Positions 51,785 through 60,919 are shown, counted from the stretch's first letter. The stretch: DNA of 64,000 bases from Sphingomonas_B tabacisoli (GCF_042678385.1 NZ_JBHUDY010000001.1:186001-250000); one strand, 5' to 3'. Translations and numbers: made by a program. Notes: generated by a model not told the origin, from the sequence alone.

Positions 51785-53812
51785 ATGAAATCACGCATTC
51801 TGCTCGGCGCAGCAGCGCTGGCGCTGTCCGCTAGCGCGGCGTTCGCGGCGGGCAAGCCGCAGCTCGGCGACTTCGGCTATGACGCGACCGGCATGAACAA
51901 GGCGGTCGCGCCGGGCGACGACTTCTACAAATTCGCCAACGGCAAATGGGACGAAGCGACCGCCATCCCGTCGGACCGCTCGAGCTGGGGCGGCTTCGCG
52001 ATCCTGCGCAACCTGTCCGACGAGCGCACCCGCGCAGTGATCGAACAGGCCGCGGCGAGCAAGGGCGCGCCGGGCAGCAACGGCCAGAAGGTCGGCGACA
52101 TGTACGCGAGCTTCATGGACGAAGCGACGATCGAGGCGAAGGGCCTGGCGCCGGTCAAACCGCAACTCGACGCAATCGCGGCCTTGAAATCGCCCGCGGA
52201 GCTGGCCGCCTGGATGGGCGATGCCAACCGCAGCGGCGTCACCGTTCCGATCGGCGTGCAGGTCGAGCAGGATCTGAAGGACAACACGCAATACGCGATC
52301 TATGTCGGCCAGGGCGGGCTCGGGCTGCCGGACCGCGACTATTATCTCGACGACAGCAACCCGAAATTCGTCGAGGCGCGCGCCAAGTACAAGGCGCATG
52401 TCGCGGCGATGCTGAGGCTTGCCGGGATCGCCGATGCCGACGCCAGGGCACAGCGCATCTTCGATCTCGAGACCAAGATCGCGAAGACGCATTGGACCCG
52501 CGCCCAATCGCGGCAGATCGAGAAGCTGTACAATCCTGTCGCCACGGCCGAGCTGGCCACCAAAATGCCGGGCCTGGACTGGGCGCCGTACCTGAAGGCG
52601 GCGGGCGTGACCCAGGCGCAGGTCATCGTCGCGCAGCCGAGCGCGGTGACGGGCACGGCGGCGCTGATCGCGTCCGAGCCGCTCGCGGTGTGGAAGGATT
52701 ATCTGACCTATCACGCGCTTTCGAACGCGGCGCCGGTGCTGCCCAAGGCGTTCGTCGCCGAGGACTTCGCGTTCAAGGGCACGGCGCTTGCCGGCACGCC
52801 CGAGCTGAAGGCGCGCTGGAAGCGCGGCGTCGACATGGTCAACGGCGGCATGGGCGAGGCCGTCGGCCAGCTCTACGTCGCCAAATATTTCCCGCCCGAG
52901 GCGAAGGCCAAAGCCGACCAGCTCGTCAAGAACCTGATCGCGGCAATGGACCTGCGCCTGCAGAAGCTCGAATGGATGGCGCCCGAGACCAAGGCGCAGG
53001 CGCGGCTGAAGCTCGCCGCGTTCACGCCGAAGATCGGCTATCCGGACAAGTGGCGCGATTATTCGAAGCTGGAGATCCGCGCCGGCGACGCGTTCGGCAA
53101 TGCCGACCGGGCCACGCGTTTCGAATACCAGCGCAACCTCGACAAGATCGGCAAGGCGGTCGATCGCGGCGAGTGGGGCATGACGCCGATGACGGTCAAC
53201 GCCTACGCCAACCCGCTGATGAACGAAGTGGTGTTCCCGGCCGCGATTCTGCAGCCGCCCTTCTTCGATCCCAACGCCGACGACGCGGTGAATTATGGCG
53301 GCATCGGCGCCGTGATCGGGCACGAGCTCAGCCACCATTTCGACGATCAGGGCCGCAAGTTCGACAAGACCGGCAAGCTCGCCGACTGGTGGACCGCCGA
53401 GGACGCGACGCGCTTCAAGGCCTATACCGACCGCGTCGTCGCCCAATATGGTGGCTATGAGCCGCTGCCGGGCAAGCATGTGAACGGCGAGCTGACGCTT
53501 GGCGAGAACATGGCCGATCTGGCCGGCCTCAACGTCGCCTATGACGCCTACAAGATCTCGCTGGCGGGCAAGCCGGCGCCGGTGATCGACGGCTTCACCG
53601 GCGACCAGCGCTTCTTCCTCGGCTACGCGCAAATCTATCGCGCAAAGTATCGCGAGCCGATCCTGCTCCAGCTTCTGACCACCGACCCGCACACGCCGGG
53701 CAATTGGCGGCCTTATGTCGTCCGCAATCTCGACGCCTGGTACGCGGCGTTCGATGTAAAGCCGGGGAGCAAATATTATCTGGCGCCGGATCAGCGCATC
53801 AAGGTTTGGTGA
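51785..53812 (+). CDS. M13-family metallopeptidase
   Basis: A 675-residue exported zinc peptidase of the neprilysin/PepO family. The signal peptide is MKSRILLGAAALALSASAAF. The N-terminal M13 domain begins with DATGMNKAVAPGDDFYKFAN. The zinc site is IGHELSHHFDDQGRKFD (HExxH near residue 514), followed by the third-ligand Glu in GENMADLAGLNVAYDAY. The C-terminus YLAPDQRIKVW lacks the usual penultimate Cys motif but keeps the final Trp. It degrades peptides in the periplasm. The upstream TCTTTTTTGC stretch resembles one in front of the receptor at 34016. Confidence 0.94.
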   Translation: MKSRILLGAAALALSASAAFAAGKPQLGDFGYDATGMNKAVAPGDDFYKFANGKWDEATAIPSDRSSWGGFAILRNLSDERTRAVIEQAAASKGAPGSNGQKVGDMYASFMDEATIEAKGLAPVKPQLDAIAALKSPAELAAWMGDANRSGVTVPIGVQVEQDLKDNTQYAIYVGQGGLGLPDRDYYLDDSNPKFVEARAKYKAHVAAMLRLAGIADADARAQRIFDLETKIAKTHWTRAQSRQIEKLYNPVATAELATKMPGLDWAPYLKAAGVTQAQVIVAQPSAVTGTAALIASEPLAVWKDYLTYHALSNAAPVLPKAFVAEDFAFKGTALAGTPELKARWKRGVDMVNGGMGEAVGQLYVAKYFPPEAKAKADQLVKNLIAAMDLRLQKLEWMAPETKAQARLKLAAFTPKIGYPDKWRDYSKLEIRAGDAFGNADRATRFEYQRNLDKIGKAVDRGEWGMTPMTVNAYANPLMNEVVFPAAILQPPFFDPNADDAVNYGGIGAVIGHELSHHFDDQGRKFDKTGKLADWWTAEDATRFKAYTDRVVAQYGGYEPLPGKHVNGELTLGENMADLAGLNVAYDAYKISLAGKPAPVIDGFTGDQRFFLGYAQIYRAKYREPILLQLLTTDPHTPGNWRPYVVRNLDAWYAAFDVKPGSKYYLAPDQRIKVW

Positions 53813-53825
53813 GCCGGGATGCAAG

Positions 53826-53935
53826 CCCCTCTCGTTCAGGGGAGGGGAAAGGGGGTGGGGCGAGCGTCTGCTCGCCCAAAAGACTCTTGTGAGGATGGAC
53901 AGCCCCACCCCAACCCCTCCCCGGAAGGGGAGGGG
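53826..53935. repeat. Palindromic repeat with an inner GGCGAGC hairpin
   Basis: CCCCTCTCGTTCAGGGGAGG at the left and CCCCTCCCCGGAAGGGGAGG at the right face each other with GGGGGTGGGGC and GCCCCACCCC tails. In the centre GGCGAGC-GTCT-GCTCGCC is a perfect 7-bp hairpin. The block fills the space between the converging M13 peptidase and GST genes. Confidence 0.8.
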
Positions 53936-53943
53936 CGGGTAGT

Positions 53944-54564
53944 TCACGCCGCCATCGCCTTGTCGTCGATCTCGCGGGCGCGGAGTGCTGCGGGGCGGCT
54001 CATGATGCGGGCGAGATAGGCGTCGAAGCCGGCGCGTTTCTCGATCGTGCCGAACTGCGTGCCCCAGCCGATCTGAGAGCCGAGATAGACATCCACCGCG
54101 CTGAACCGGTTGCCAAGCACATAGTCATTTTGCGTGACCAGCTTTTCCAGCACGTCGGCCACGGTCGCATGCGTACCATAGCCGGCCATGGCCTGGCGAT
54201 CGGCGGGAACCTCCGCATTCACCGCCTTGACCAGCGCCGCCGTCTCGACCGGTCCGGCGGCGAAGAACATCCATCGATAAAAGGCGCCGCGTTCCGGGCT
54301 TCCGGGCAGGGGCGACAATCCCTTGTCCGGAAACGCATCGGCCAGATAAGTGCAGATCGCCGCGCATTCGGTGACCACGACATCGCCATGCTTGATCGCG
54401 GGCACCTTGCCCATCGGGTTGATCGCCAGATAGTCGGACGCCTTCATTGACGAAGCATAGTCGAGCAACACCGTCTCATAGGGCTGGCCGACTTCCTCCA
54501 GCATCCAGCGCACGATCCGGCCCCGCGACATGGGGTGCGTGTAGAAGGTCAGTTGGTCCGCCAT
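53944..54564 (-). CDS. Glutathione S-transferase family protein
   Basis: A 206-residue GST. The thioredoxin-like N-terminal domain (about 1-80) starts LTFYTHPMSRGRIVRWMLEE with the Ser/Tyr active-site region, and has the cis-Pro segment GKVPAIKH and the Glu/Cys segment VVTECAAICTYLAD that contacts glutathione. The helical C-terminal domain has NDYVLGNRFSAVDVYLG near 150, the N-capping box. It conjugates or reduces electrophiles; the substrate is unknown. It is preceded by a 67-base gap from the S9 peptidase gene on the same strand. Confidence 0.92.
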   Translation of the reverse strand: MADQLTFYTHPMSRGRIVRWMLEEVGQPYETVLLDYASSMKASDYLAINPMGKVPAIKHGDVVVTECAAICTYLADAFPDKGLSPLPGSPERGAFYRWMFFAAGPVETAALVKAVNAEVPADRQAMAGYGTHATVADVLEKLVTQNDYVLGNRFSAVDVYLGSQIGWGTQFGTIEKRAGFDAYLARIMSRPAALRAREIDDKAMAA

Positions 54565-54631
54565 TCGATCCTCCCTGAGTCGATTCGCCAGCGGAACATA
54601 GCAGGAACGAAGGGGCGGGCCAACTCGCCTC

Positions 54632-56674
54632 CTATTTGGCGCGATACCGGTCGAACCAGGCCAGGATCGCCGACGCCTTGGCCGCCGATTGCGAGGGCCG
54701 CGCCGCGATCGTGCCGTGGCCCGCGCCCGGCACTTTCACGAACGCGGTGGGCACGCCGCGCAGCTGCAGCGCCGCATAATATTGCTCGGCCTCGCTGTCG
54801 GGCGTGCGGTAATCCTCCGAGCCGACCACGACGAGCGTCGGCGTTTTCACATTGCCGACCAGCGAGAGAGGCGAGCGCGCCCAGAAGGACTGGTAGTCCT
54901 CCCACGGGTAGGAGCCGAACCAGTAGCGCGAGAAATAGGCCGGATTGTCGGCGGTGAGCGCGAAGCTCGCCCAGTCGATCACCGGCTTCTGCGTCGCGGC
55001 CGCCTTGAATCGGTCGGTCTTGCCGACGATCCATGCCGTCAGCACGCCGCCGCCCGAGCCGCCGGTCACGAACAGATTGTTCGGATCGACCGTGCCGCCG
55101 GCGATGGCGGCATCGACCGCGGCCATCAGGTCGCCATAGTCGTCGCCCGGATATTTGTGGTGGATAAGGTTCGCGAACTCCTCGCCATAGGAGGTCGAGC
55201 CGCGCGGGTTGACGTAGAGCACAGCATAGCCGGCGGTGGCGTAGAGCTGATCGTCGGTCGAAAAATGCGGGCCATAGGCGGAGAACGGGCCGCCATGGAT
55301 TTCGAGGATCATCGGATATTTGCCGCCGGGCGCGGGGTTGGGCGGCGTCATCAGCCAGGCGTCGACCTTGCGGCCGTCCGGCGCGGTCACCGAGAGCGGC
55401 GCGACGCCGGCGAGGGTCTTGGCGCCGAGCCAATCCTCGTTGAGCCGCGTCAGCTTGCGCTCGCCGCCGCGCCAGAGGGCGACATCGGGCGGGCGCTGCG
55501 CGGTGCCGGCGGTATAGGCCACCGTGCCGTCGTTCGACACGCTGAACGCGCCGCCGGTATAGGGCCGGTCGATCTCGGAGCCGGCAAGGTCGCTGGCGAG
55601 CGGGGTCACGCGGCCGTCGAGTCCGACGCGCGCCAGCTTGGTGAGGCCGACATCGTCATACTGGACGATCAGCGCATTGTTGCCGGCCCAGCGCGCGCTC
55701 CCGATGCTGCGGTCGAGGGCGCCGGTCAGGATGCGCGCGTTGCGGCCGTCGGCGTCCATCACCGAGAGGCGGGCATTCTGGTAGCCGAGCCGTTTGTCCT
55801 CGAAGCCGATATAGGCGATGTGGCGTCCATCGGGCGACACGACCGCGCCGCGATCCGGCCCGCGCCTATCGGTGAGCGCCGTCACCGCGCCGGTGTCGAC
55901 GTTCAACGCATAGACTTCGCTGTCGAGCGGCTCGCGCTCCCAATCGGCGCGGCGGTTGGTGCTGAAATAGAGCGTCCTGCCGTCCGGCGACCAGCTCAGC
56001 GGGCCGCCATCGTCGATCTGGCCGAATGTGAGCTGGCGCGGCGCGCCGCCGTCCGACGAGACGACGAAGATGTGGTCGAAGCCGGTCTTGTTATAGCCGC
56101 CTTCGTCGGTCCGGTACTGGACCGAGGTGATGACTTCGAGCGGCGGCGCCCATTGCGCGCCTTCGGGCTTCTGGCCCGGCGCTTGCCCAAGCTTCGGCGC
56201 TTCGCCGGGCACGCGCATCAGATAGGCGATGCGGCGGCCGTCCGGCGACCAGGCGAGCGCGCTCGGGCTGTCGGGCAGTCCGGTAATCCGCGCGGTCTGG
56301 CCCGTCGCCATCCAGCGCACGAAGAGCTGCGGCGCGCCGCCTTCACCGCTCGACACATAGGCCAGGCGCTTGCCGTCCGGCGACCAGCGCGGGCTGGAGT
56401 GCGAGCCGGCGCCCGCGACCAGCGGCGACTGCGCGCCGGTGCGCGTGTCGACCAGCCAGATGGTCGAGCGGGCGCGGTCGATCATGATGTCGTTGGCGCG
56501 CCGCGCATAGGCGATCTGCGTGCCGTCGGGGCTGATCTGCGGATCGCTCGCCCATTCGAGCCCGAACAGGTCGCGCCCGGTGAAGGCGCGGTTGGGTCCT
56601 TCGGCCGGAGTGGTTTGGGCGAGGGCGGGAAGGGAAAGCGCGAGCAACGGCAGGAAAGCCAGACGACGGAGCAT
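54632..56674 (-). CDS. S9-family (prolyl oligopeptidase type) serine peptidase
   Basis: A 680-residue exported peptidase. The signal peptide is in MLRRLAFLPLLALSLPALAQ. A WD40/PD40-type beta-propeller (residues about 35-410; repeats such as SPDGTQIAYARR, SPDGKRLAYV, SPDGRRIAYL) precedes the alpha/beta hydrolase domain. The catalytic Ser is in VTGGSGGGVLTAW, the Asp in VGSEDYRTPDSE and the His in GAGHGTI. It would trim peptides in the periplasm. The ATG at 56674 was chosen over one 11 codons upstream that breaks the signal peptide pattern. Confidence 0.93.
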   Translation of the reverse strand: MLRRLAFLPLLALSLPALAQTTPAEGPNRAFTGRDLFGLEWASDPQISPDGTQIAYARRANDIMIDRARSTIWLVDTRTGAQSPLVAGAGSHSSPRWSPDGKRLAYVSSGEGGAPQLFVRWMATGQTARITGLPDSPSALAWSPDGRRIAYLMRVPGEAPKLGQAPGQKPEGAQWAPPLEVITSVQYRTDEGGYNKTGFDHIFVVSSDGGAPRQLTFGQIDDGGPLSWSPDGRTLYFSTNRRADWEREPLDSEVYALNVDTGAVTALTDRRGPDRGAVVSPDGRHIAYIGFEDKRLGYQNARLSVMDADGRNARILTGALDRSIGSARWAGNNALIVQYDDVGLTKLARVGLDGRVTPLASDLAGSEIDRPYTGGAFSVSNDGTVAYTAGTAQRPPDVALWRGGERKLTRLNEDWLGAKTLAGVAPLSVTAPDGRKVDAWLMTPPNPAPGGKYPMILEIHGGPFSAYGPHFSTDDQLYATAGYAVLYVNPRGSTSYGEEFANLIHHKYPGDDYGDLMAAVDAAIAGGTVDPNNLFVTGGSGGGVLTAWIVGKTDRFKAAATQKPVIDWASFALTADNPAYFSRYWFGSYPWEDYQSFWARSPLSLVGNVKTPTLVVVGSEDYRTPDSEAEQYYAALQLRGVPTAFVKVPGAGHGTIAARPSQSAAKASAILAWFDRYRAK

Positions 56675-56746
56675 TGGCAGCCTCTTTTCGATCTTGAAGG
56701 CCGGCACTCTGCCGCTTTTCGGCGGTCAGGCAAGCGGCCGGGCGCT

Positions 56747-56792
56747 TAAGTTCACAATGTTCCCGGGGTGAAGCGCCTTTTTCGTGAACTTA
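56747..56792. promoter_or_regulatory. Inverted repeat TAAGTTCAC/GTGAACTTA
   Basis: Two perfect 9-base arms are separated by 28 bases, 73-118 bases upstream of the S9 peptidase start and overlapping the 5' end of a possible small plus-strand gene. The centre distance of 37 bases is about three and a half helical turns. An operator or an RNA stem are both possible. GTTC appears twice here with a 5-base spacing, which does not fit the alphaproteobacterial LexA spacing of 7. Confidence 0.4.
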
Positions 56793-56884
56793 TCCGGGAT
56801 TTGGATGCCGAACCAAAGGCTTGGGCGGATTTTCCTATTGGTCGAGCCGTGGAGATCGGGCGACGAATGGTGAAAGCGGCATGA
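56768..56884 (+). CDS. Possible small protein, 38 residues
   Basis: From a GTG at 56768 the plus strand reads VKRLFRELIRDLDAEPKAWA followed by DFPIGRAVEIGRRMVKAA and a stop. The composition is that of a real amphipathic protein (charged residues alternating with hydrophobic ones, no rare-residue excess), and no other frame here is open. The ribosome site is weak and the reading frame is short. I recognise no family. It stands alone on the plus strand between minus-strand genes. Confidence 0.35.
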   Translation: MKRLFRELIRDLDAEPKAWADFPIGRAVEIGRRMVKAA

Positions 56885-56952
56885 GGATTCCTGCGGCGCT
56901 GGCGAGTGTGCGGGAGTGTGGCACAGGCGGGAGCGTGTAGGACAGGCCTGGG

Positions 56953-57025
56953 CGTCATGTCGGACTTGCCCCGGCGTCGCGCTAGGAAAGAAGTAGCGGG
57001 ACCGCGGCTTAAGTCCGGGGTGACG
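56953..57025. repeat. Inverted pair of degenerate GGACTT/AAGTCC repeats
   Basis: CGTCATGTCGGACTTGCCCC (56953 onward) and CCGCGGCTTAAGTCCGGGGT ending in GACG are imperfect reverse complements about 24 bases long, with a 28-base centre. The same core occurs once at 21636-21663. The pair sits right after rbfA, on its 3' side, and may help end the rimP-rbfA transcript. Confidence 0.6.
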
Positions 57026-57026
57026 G

Positions 57027-57425
57027 TTATTCTTCGTCTACGCTCAAGTCGCGCGCCACTTCCGGGCGGCGGAGCAGGGCGTCGATGTGACTGGCTTCGT
57101 CGAAGCTTTCGTCGGGCAGAAATTTGAGCTGGGCGGAGAATTTGAGGTTCACGCGCTTGGCGACCTCGCCGCGCAGATATTTGACGTTGCGCTTCAGCGC
57201 GTCGATCACCTCGCGCTCGTCGGCGCCGAGCAGCGGCTTCACGAACACCGTGGCGTGGCGCAGGTCCGGCGACATCCGCACTTCGGTCACCGACACGCTG
57301 TGCGAGGCCAGCACCGGATCGTGCACGTCGCCGCGCATCAGGACGTCCGACAGCACATGCCGCACCTGTTCACCGACGCGGAGCAGGCGGACGGACCGGG
57401 TTTCGGGAGTGGCGTTGTGGCGCAT
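57027..57425 (-). CDS. rbfA: Ribosome-binding factor A
   Basis: A 132-residue KH-type protein that binds immature 30S subunits and helps 16S rRNA maturation and cold adaptation. Family segments are RSVRLLRVGEQVRHVLSDVL, VTEVRMSPDLRHATVFVKPL and LRGEVAKRVNLKFSAQLKFL with the C-terminal FLPDESFDEASHIDALL. It is the last gene of the rimP-nusA-ylxR-infB-rbfA unit. A palindromic repeat occupies the whole 109-base space to infB. The start ATG at 57425 lies directly beside that repeat; longer open frames upstream run through it. Confidence 0.94.
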   Translation of the reverse strand: MRHNATPETRSVRLLRVGEQVRHVLSDVLMRGDVHDPVLASHSVSVTEVRMSPDLRHATVFVKPLLGADEREVIDALKRNVKYLRGEVAKRVNLKFSAQLKFLPDESFDEASHIDALLRRPEVARDLSVDEE

Positions 57426-57431
57426 TCTTCT

Positions 57432-57529
57432 CCCCTCCCGCGCGCGGGAGGGGCCGGGGGTGGGCCTGGCCTGAATTAATCCTACGCCGGGGCCCACCCC
57501 CCGACCCCCTCCCGCAAGCGGGAGGGGGA
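57432..57529. repeat. Paired palindromic repeat between infB and rbfA
   Basis: CCCCTCCCGC-GC-GCGGGAGGGG at the left and CCCCCTCCCGC-AA-GCGGGAGGGGG at the right flank about 50 bases with GCCGGGGGTGGGCC and GGCCCACCCCC tails. The block lies inside a conserved translation operon and ends 5 bases from the infB stop. It may lower rbfA expression relative to infB or stabilise upstream mRNA; both are inference. Confidence 0.85.
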
Positions 57530-57534
57530 GGTGA

Positions 57535-60102
57535 TCAAAGCGTCCGTTCGCGGAGTTCGACTTCGAACGTCTCGAGATAGTCGCCCGGCTTGATGTCGGT
57601 ATGGCCCTCAAAGGTCACGCCGCATTCCAGGCCCGCGCGCACTTCGGGGACATCGTCCTTGAAGCGGCGGAGCGAGGCGATCGAGCCGTTGTAGATAATG
57701 ACGTCGGCACGCGTGATGCGCGCGCGGAGCGCCTTGCGGATAAAGCCTTCGGTGACGAGCAGGCCGGCTGCCTTGCCGTGCTTGCCCGCGCTGAACACTT
57801 CGCGCACTTCCGCCCGGCCCACGACATGCTCGATCGATTCCGGACCGAGCTGGCCGGCCATGCCGGCGCGGATCTCGTCGGTCAGGTGATAGATCACGTC
57901 GTAATATTTCAGCGCCACGCCGTCCCGATTCGCGATCTCGCGCGCCTTGGCGTTCGCGCGGACGTTGAAGCCGATGATCGGCGCCTTGGAGGCCGAGGCC
58001 AGGATCACGTCGCTTTCGGTGATGCCGCCGACCCCCGAATGCAGGATGCGGACGCGGATGTCTTCCGTGCCGATCTTGTTGAGGGCGCCGACAATGGCTT
58101 CGACCGAGCCTTGCGTGTCGGCCTTGACCACGACCGGATATTCGATCGCCTGCTTGTCGCGGAGCGCCGAGAACATCGATTCCAACGAAGCCGGAGCCGA
58201 GGTCGTGCGCTTTTGCTGGATCACGCCGGCGCGATAGGCGGCGACCTCGCGGGCGCGCGCTTCGTTCTCGACCACGGTGAGCTGGTCGCCGGCGCCCGGA
58301 ACGCCCGAGATGCCGAGCACTTCGACCGGAGTGGACGGGCCCGCTTCCTTGACGTTGCGGCCCTTGTCATCGACCAGCGCGCGCACCTTGCCGCTCTCGG
58401 CGCCGACCACGAAGATGTCGCCGACGCGCAGCGTGCCGCGGCCGACCAGGATCGTCGCGACCGGGCCACGGCCCTTGTCGAGTTGCGCCTCGACCACCGT
58501 GCCTTCGGCCGGACGGTCAGGATTGGCTTTGAGCTCGAGCAACTCGGCCTGGAGCTGGATCTTCTCGATCAGCTCGTCGAGGTTCTGGCGCTTGAGTGCG
58601 GAGACTTCGACGTCCTGCACGTCGCCGCCCATCTGTTCGACGACGACTTCGTGCTGCAGCAGCTCCTCGCGGACCTTTTGCGGATTGGCTTCGTGCTTGT
58701 CGATCTTGTTGATCGCCACGATCATCGGCACGCCGGCCGCCTTGGTGTGGTTGATCGCCTCGATCGTTTGCGGGCGCAGGCCGTCATCGGCCGCCACCAC
58801 CAGCACTACGATGTCGGTGACGTTGGCGCCGCGGGCGCGCATTTCGCTAAACGCTTCGTGGCCTGGCGTGTCGAGGAACGTGATCTTGTCGCCCGACTTC
58901 ATCGTCACCTGATAGGCGCCGATATGCTGGGTGATGCCGCCGGCCTCGCCCTTGACCACGTCGGTTCCGCGCAGGGCGTCGAGCAGCGACGTCTTGCCGT
59001 GATCGACGTGACCCATGATCGTGACGACGGGCGGACGGGGCTTCAGGGACTCAGGTGCATCGACGTCCTCGGTCGACTGGATATCGACGTCCGATTCCGA
59101 CACGCGCTTGATGCGGTGCCCGAACTCGGTGACCAGCAGCTCAGCCGTGTCCTGGTCGATGGTCTGGGTCATCGTGACGGGCATGCCCATCTTGAACAGC
59201 GCCTTCACGAGGTCGGCGCCGCGCTCGGCCATGCGGTTGGCAAGCTCGCCGACGGTGATCGCTTCGGGCACCACGACGTCGCGAACCTGCTTCGCCTGGG
59301 GCTGGCCGAAGCCCGACATATGGGCGCGCTTTTCCTTCTCGCGCGCACGCTTCAGCGCGGCGAGCGAACGGGCGCGGGCGCCTTCGTCGTCCGACAGGGC
59401 GCGGGTGACGGTCAGCTTGCCCGACTGGCGGCGGTCGTCGCCGCTGCGCGGGCCGGGACGCGCCGGACGGGCCGGCGGCTCGGGACGGCGCGGAGCCTGG
59501 ACCGGCGTGAACCGGCGCGGCGCAGGACCGGTCGAGGCGGGACGCTCCTCAGCCGTTTGTTCGACCGGCTCGGGAGCGGCGGCTGGCGTCGGCGCTTCGG
59601 CGGCCTTGCGGGCCTCTTCGGCTGCGCGCTGCGCGGCTTCCTCGGCCTGACGGCGGGCTTCTTCCTCGGCCTTGCGATTGTCTTCGGCGCGGCGGCGCTC
59701 TTCCTCGGTCGCCTGCGAACGAGCCTGCTCCTCACGGCGGCGCGTTTCTTCCAGCGCGGCCATGCGCGCTTCCTCGGCCTCGCGCAACAGGCGGGCCTGC
59801 TGTTCGCGGCGCTCGAGCGGCGTCATCGGGCGGCTGGATTCCGGCGCCGGCGCAGGGCGCGCGGGAGCGGCCGGCGCGGCGACCGGCTCCGGAGCCTTCG
59901 CGACTTCCGGTTCGGGCGTCGGCGTCGGTTCCCCTTCGCCGGGGCGGCCGAGCACCCGGCGGCGCTTGACCTCGACGACGACGGTGTTCGAGCGGCCGTG
60001 GCTGAAGCTCTGCTTGACCTTGCCGGTCTCGACCGTGCGCTTCAGGCCCAGAGGAGCCCGTGCGCCCAGCTTCGGCTTTTCCTTGTTGTCGATATCACTC
60101 AT
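57535..60102 (-). CDS. infB: Translation initiation factor IF-2
   Basis: An 855-residue GTPase that brings initiator tRNA to the 30S subunit. A short IF2_N-like start (LKRTVETGKVKQSFSHGRSN) is followed by a long Ala/Glu/Arg/Pro-rich linker, about residues 60-240, and a second IF2_N part near 270. The G domain starts at VVTIMGHVDHGKTSLLDALR with GGITQHIGAY, FLDTPGHEAF and VAINKIDKHEAN. Domains II-IV follow, ending DIKPGDYLETFEVELRERTL. The extended linker is usual in alphaproteobacteria. The start overlaps the ylxR stop by 8 bases. Confidence 0.97.
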   Translation of the reverse strand: MSDIDNKEKPKLGARAPLGLKRTVETGKVKQSFSHGRSNTVVVEVKRRRVLGRPGEGEPTPTPEPEVAKAPEPVAAPAAPARPAPAPESSRPMTPLERREQQARLLREAEEARMAALEETRRREEQARSQATEEERRRAEDNRKAEEEARRQAEEAAQRAAEEARKAAEAPTPAAAPEPVEQTAEERPASTGPAPRRFTPVQAPRRPEPPARPARPGPRSGDDRRQSGKLTVTRALSDDEGARARSLAALKRAREKEKRAHMSGFGQPQAKQVRDVVVPEAITVGELANRMAERGADLVKALFKMGMPVTMTQTIDQDTAELLVTEFGHRIKRVSESDVDIQSTEDVDAPESLKPRPPVVTIMGHVDHGKTSLLDALRGTDVVKGEAGGITQHIGAYQVTMKSGDKITFLDTPGHEAFSEMRARGANVTDIVVLVVAADDGLRPQTIEAINHTKAAGVPMIVAINKIDKHEANPQKVREELLQHEVVVEQMGGDVQDVEVSALKRQNLDELIEKIQLQAELLELKANPDRPAEGTVVEAQLDKGRGPVATILVGRGTLRVGDIFVVGAESGKVRALVDDKGRNVKEAGPSTPVEVLGISGVPGAGDQLTVVENEARAREVAAYRAGVIQQKRTTSAPASLESMFSALRDKQAIEYPVVVKADTQGSVEAIVGALNKIGTEDIRVRILHSGVGGITESDVILASASKAPIIGFNVRANAKAREIANRDGVALKYYDVIYHLTDEIRAGMAGQLGPESIEHVVGRAEVREVFSAGKHGKAAGLLVTEGFIRKALRARITRADVIIYNGSIASLRRFKDDVPEVRAGLECGVTFEGHTDIKPGDYLETFEVELRERTL

Positions 60103-60919
60103 GAACCGTCGTCAGCCCTTCATTCGCAGCTTTTGCCGCACCGTCCGCAGACGCAGCAGCGGCGATTGAACCTTGCGACTGCGTTTCGCAAGGCTGTTCG
60201 CCTGAACCAAATCCGATAAACCCGTGCCAGCGGGCAAGCGCATCGCCCACTCGCCGGGCTGCCCCTGGGTCGGTCACCGCGACATGTACCACATTCTCGC
60301 GGCCCAGGGCAGACGACAATATGGTGCGCGGAGCCGCAATTACGAGACCCTTGAGGCCCGTTCCTTCGGCATCCTTGCCGACGCGGAGCGCCTGATCGAG
60401 CTTGCGGTTGCCGTCGTCGCCGGCATCGGCGGCGTGGAGCAGCAGCAGCACCTTGCCGGCGCGCGCCGCGGCCTCGATCCGCTCGCCGCCGGTGACGATC
60501 GTGCTTGCCCGCGCCTCGAGGCCCAGCCGGTCGAGAGCGGCGCGTTCGAGGCCGCGTTCGATCTGCTCGGGAAGGTCGGCAGCGAGCGTCAGGTCGCGAC
60601 GGCGGAAAGCGCGGAACAGCGCCGACTTCAGCTTGCCGCTATCCAGCGCGCGCTGCAGCTCGGCGCGATCGACGCCGATCCAGGCGCCGCGGCCGGGAGC
60701 CTTGGCGCGTACATCGGGAAGCACCTCGCCTTCCGGCGACAACGCCAGCCGGATCAGCGAAGCGCGATCGGCCTTGCCGCCGGTCAGCACGCATTTGCGC
60801 TCAGGACCGTCCTTGTCGGCTTTGGCGGGCTTGGGCGGCAGGACCGCCTTCACCCGCTCCTCGGCCGCGGCCGGGTGCTTCAGCTTGAGCTTCGGCCGTT
60901 CATTGGGAGGATTCCGCAA
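60095..60919 (-). CDS. YlxR (DUF448) protein with an L7Ae-like C-terminal region
   Basis: A 274-residue protein. The YlxR domain at about residues 38-110 has ERKCVLTGGKADRASLIRLA and APGRGAWIGVDRAELQRAL; it binds RNA and is found in nearly every nusA-infB operon. A second domain of about 90 residues (GLEARASTIVTGGERIEAAA, GKVLLLLHAADAG) looks like an L7Ae/ribosomal protein fold, also likely to bind RNA. The TTG start at 60919 has a perfect AGGAGG six bases upstream and overlaps the nusA stop by 20 bases; no in-frame ATG is nearby. Confidence 0.88.
   Translation of the reverse strand: MRNPPNERPKLKLKHPAAAEERVKAVLPPKPAKADKDGPERKCVLTGGKADRASLIRLALSPEGEVLPDVRAKAPGRGAWIGVDRAELQRALDSGKLKSALFRAFRRRDLTLAADLPEQIERGLERAALDRLGLEARASTIVTGGERIEAAARAGKVLLLLHAADAGDDGNRKLDQALRVGKDAEGTGLKGLVIAAPRTILSSALGRENVVHVAVTDPGAARRVGDALARWHGFIGFGSGEQPCETQSQGSIAAAASADGAAKAANEGLTTVHE

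Larger units (their letters stand above)
56675..57026. other. 352-base gap between the S9 peptidase and rbfA
   Basis: Both flanking genes are on the minus strand. The gap holds an inverted repeat TAAGTTCAC (56747-56755) / GTGAACTTA (56784-56792), with centres 37 bases apart, a possible small plus-strand gene at 56768-56884, and an inverted pair of degenerate repeats at 56953-57025. The start region of the S9 gene lies at its left edge. I see no further gene in it. Confidence 0.6.

Noticed and set aside
51791..53947. Long open frame antisense to the M13 peptidase
   Set aside because: No motifs; it runs opposite a complete HExxH peptidase and into a repeat.
56750..56762. LexA-like GTTC pair upstream of the S9 peptidase
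   Set aside because: The spacing is 5 bases, whereas the alphaproteobacterial LexA site needs GTTC-N7-GTTC.
57601..60219. Long open frame (872 codons) antisense to infB
   Set aside because: High-GC DNA opens long frames opposite real genes; the translated product has no motifs and lies fully over infB with its intact GTPase motifs.
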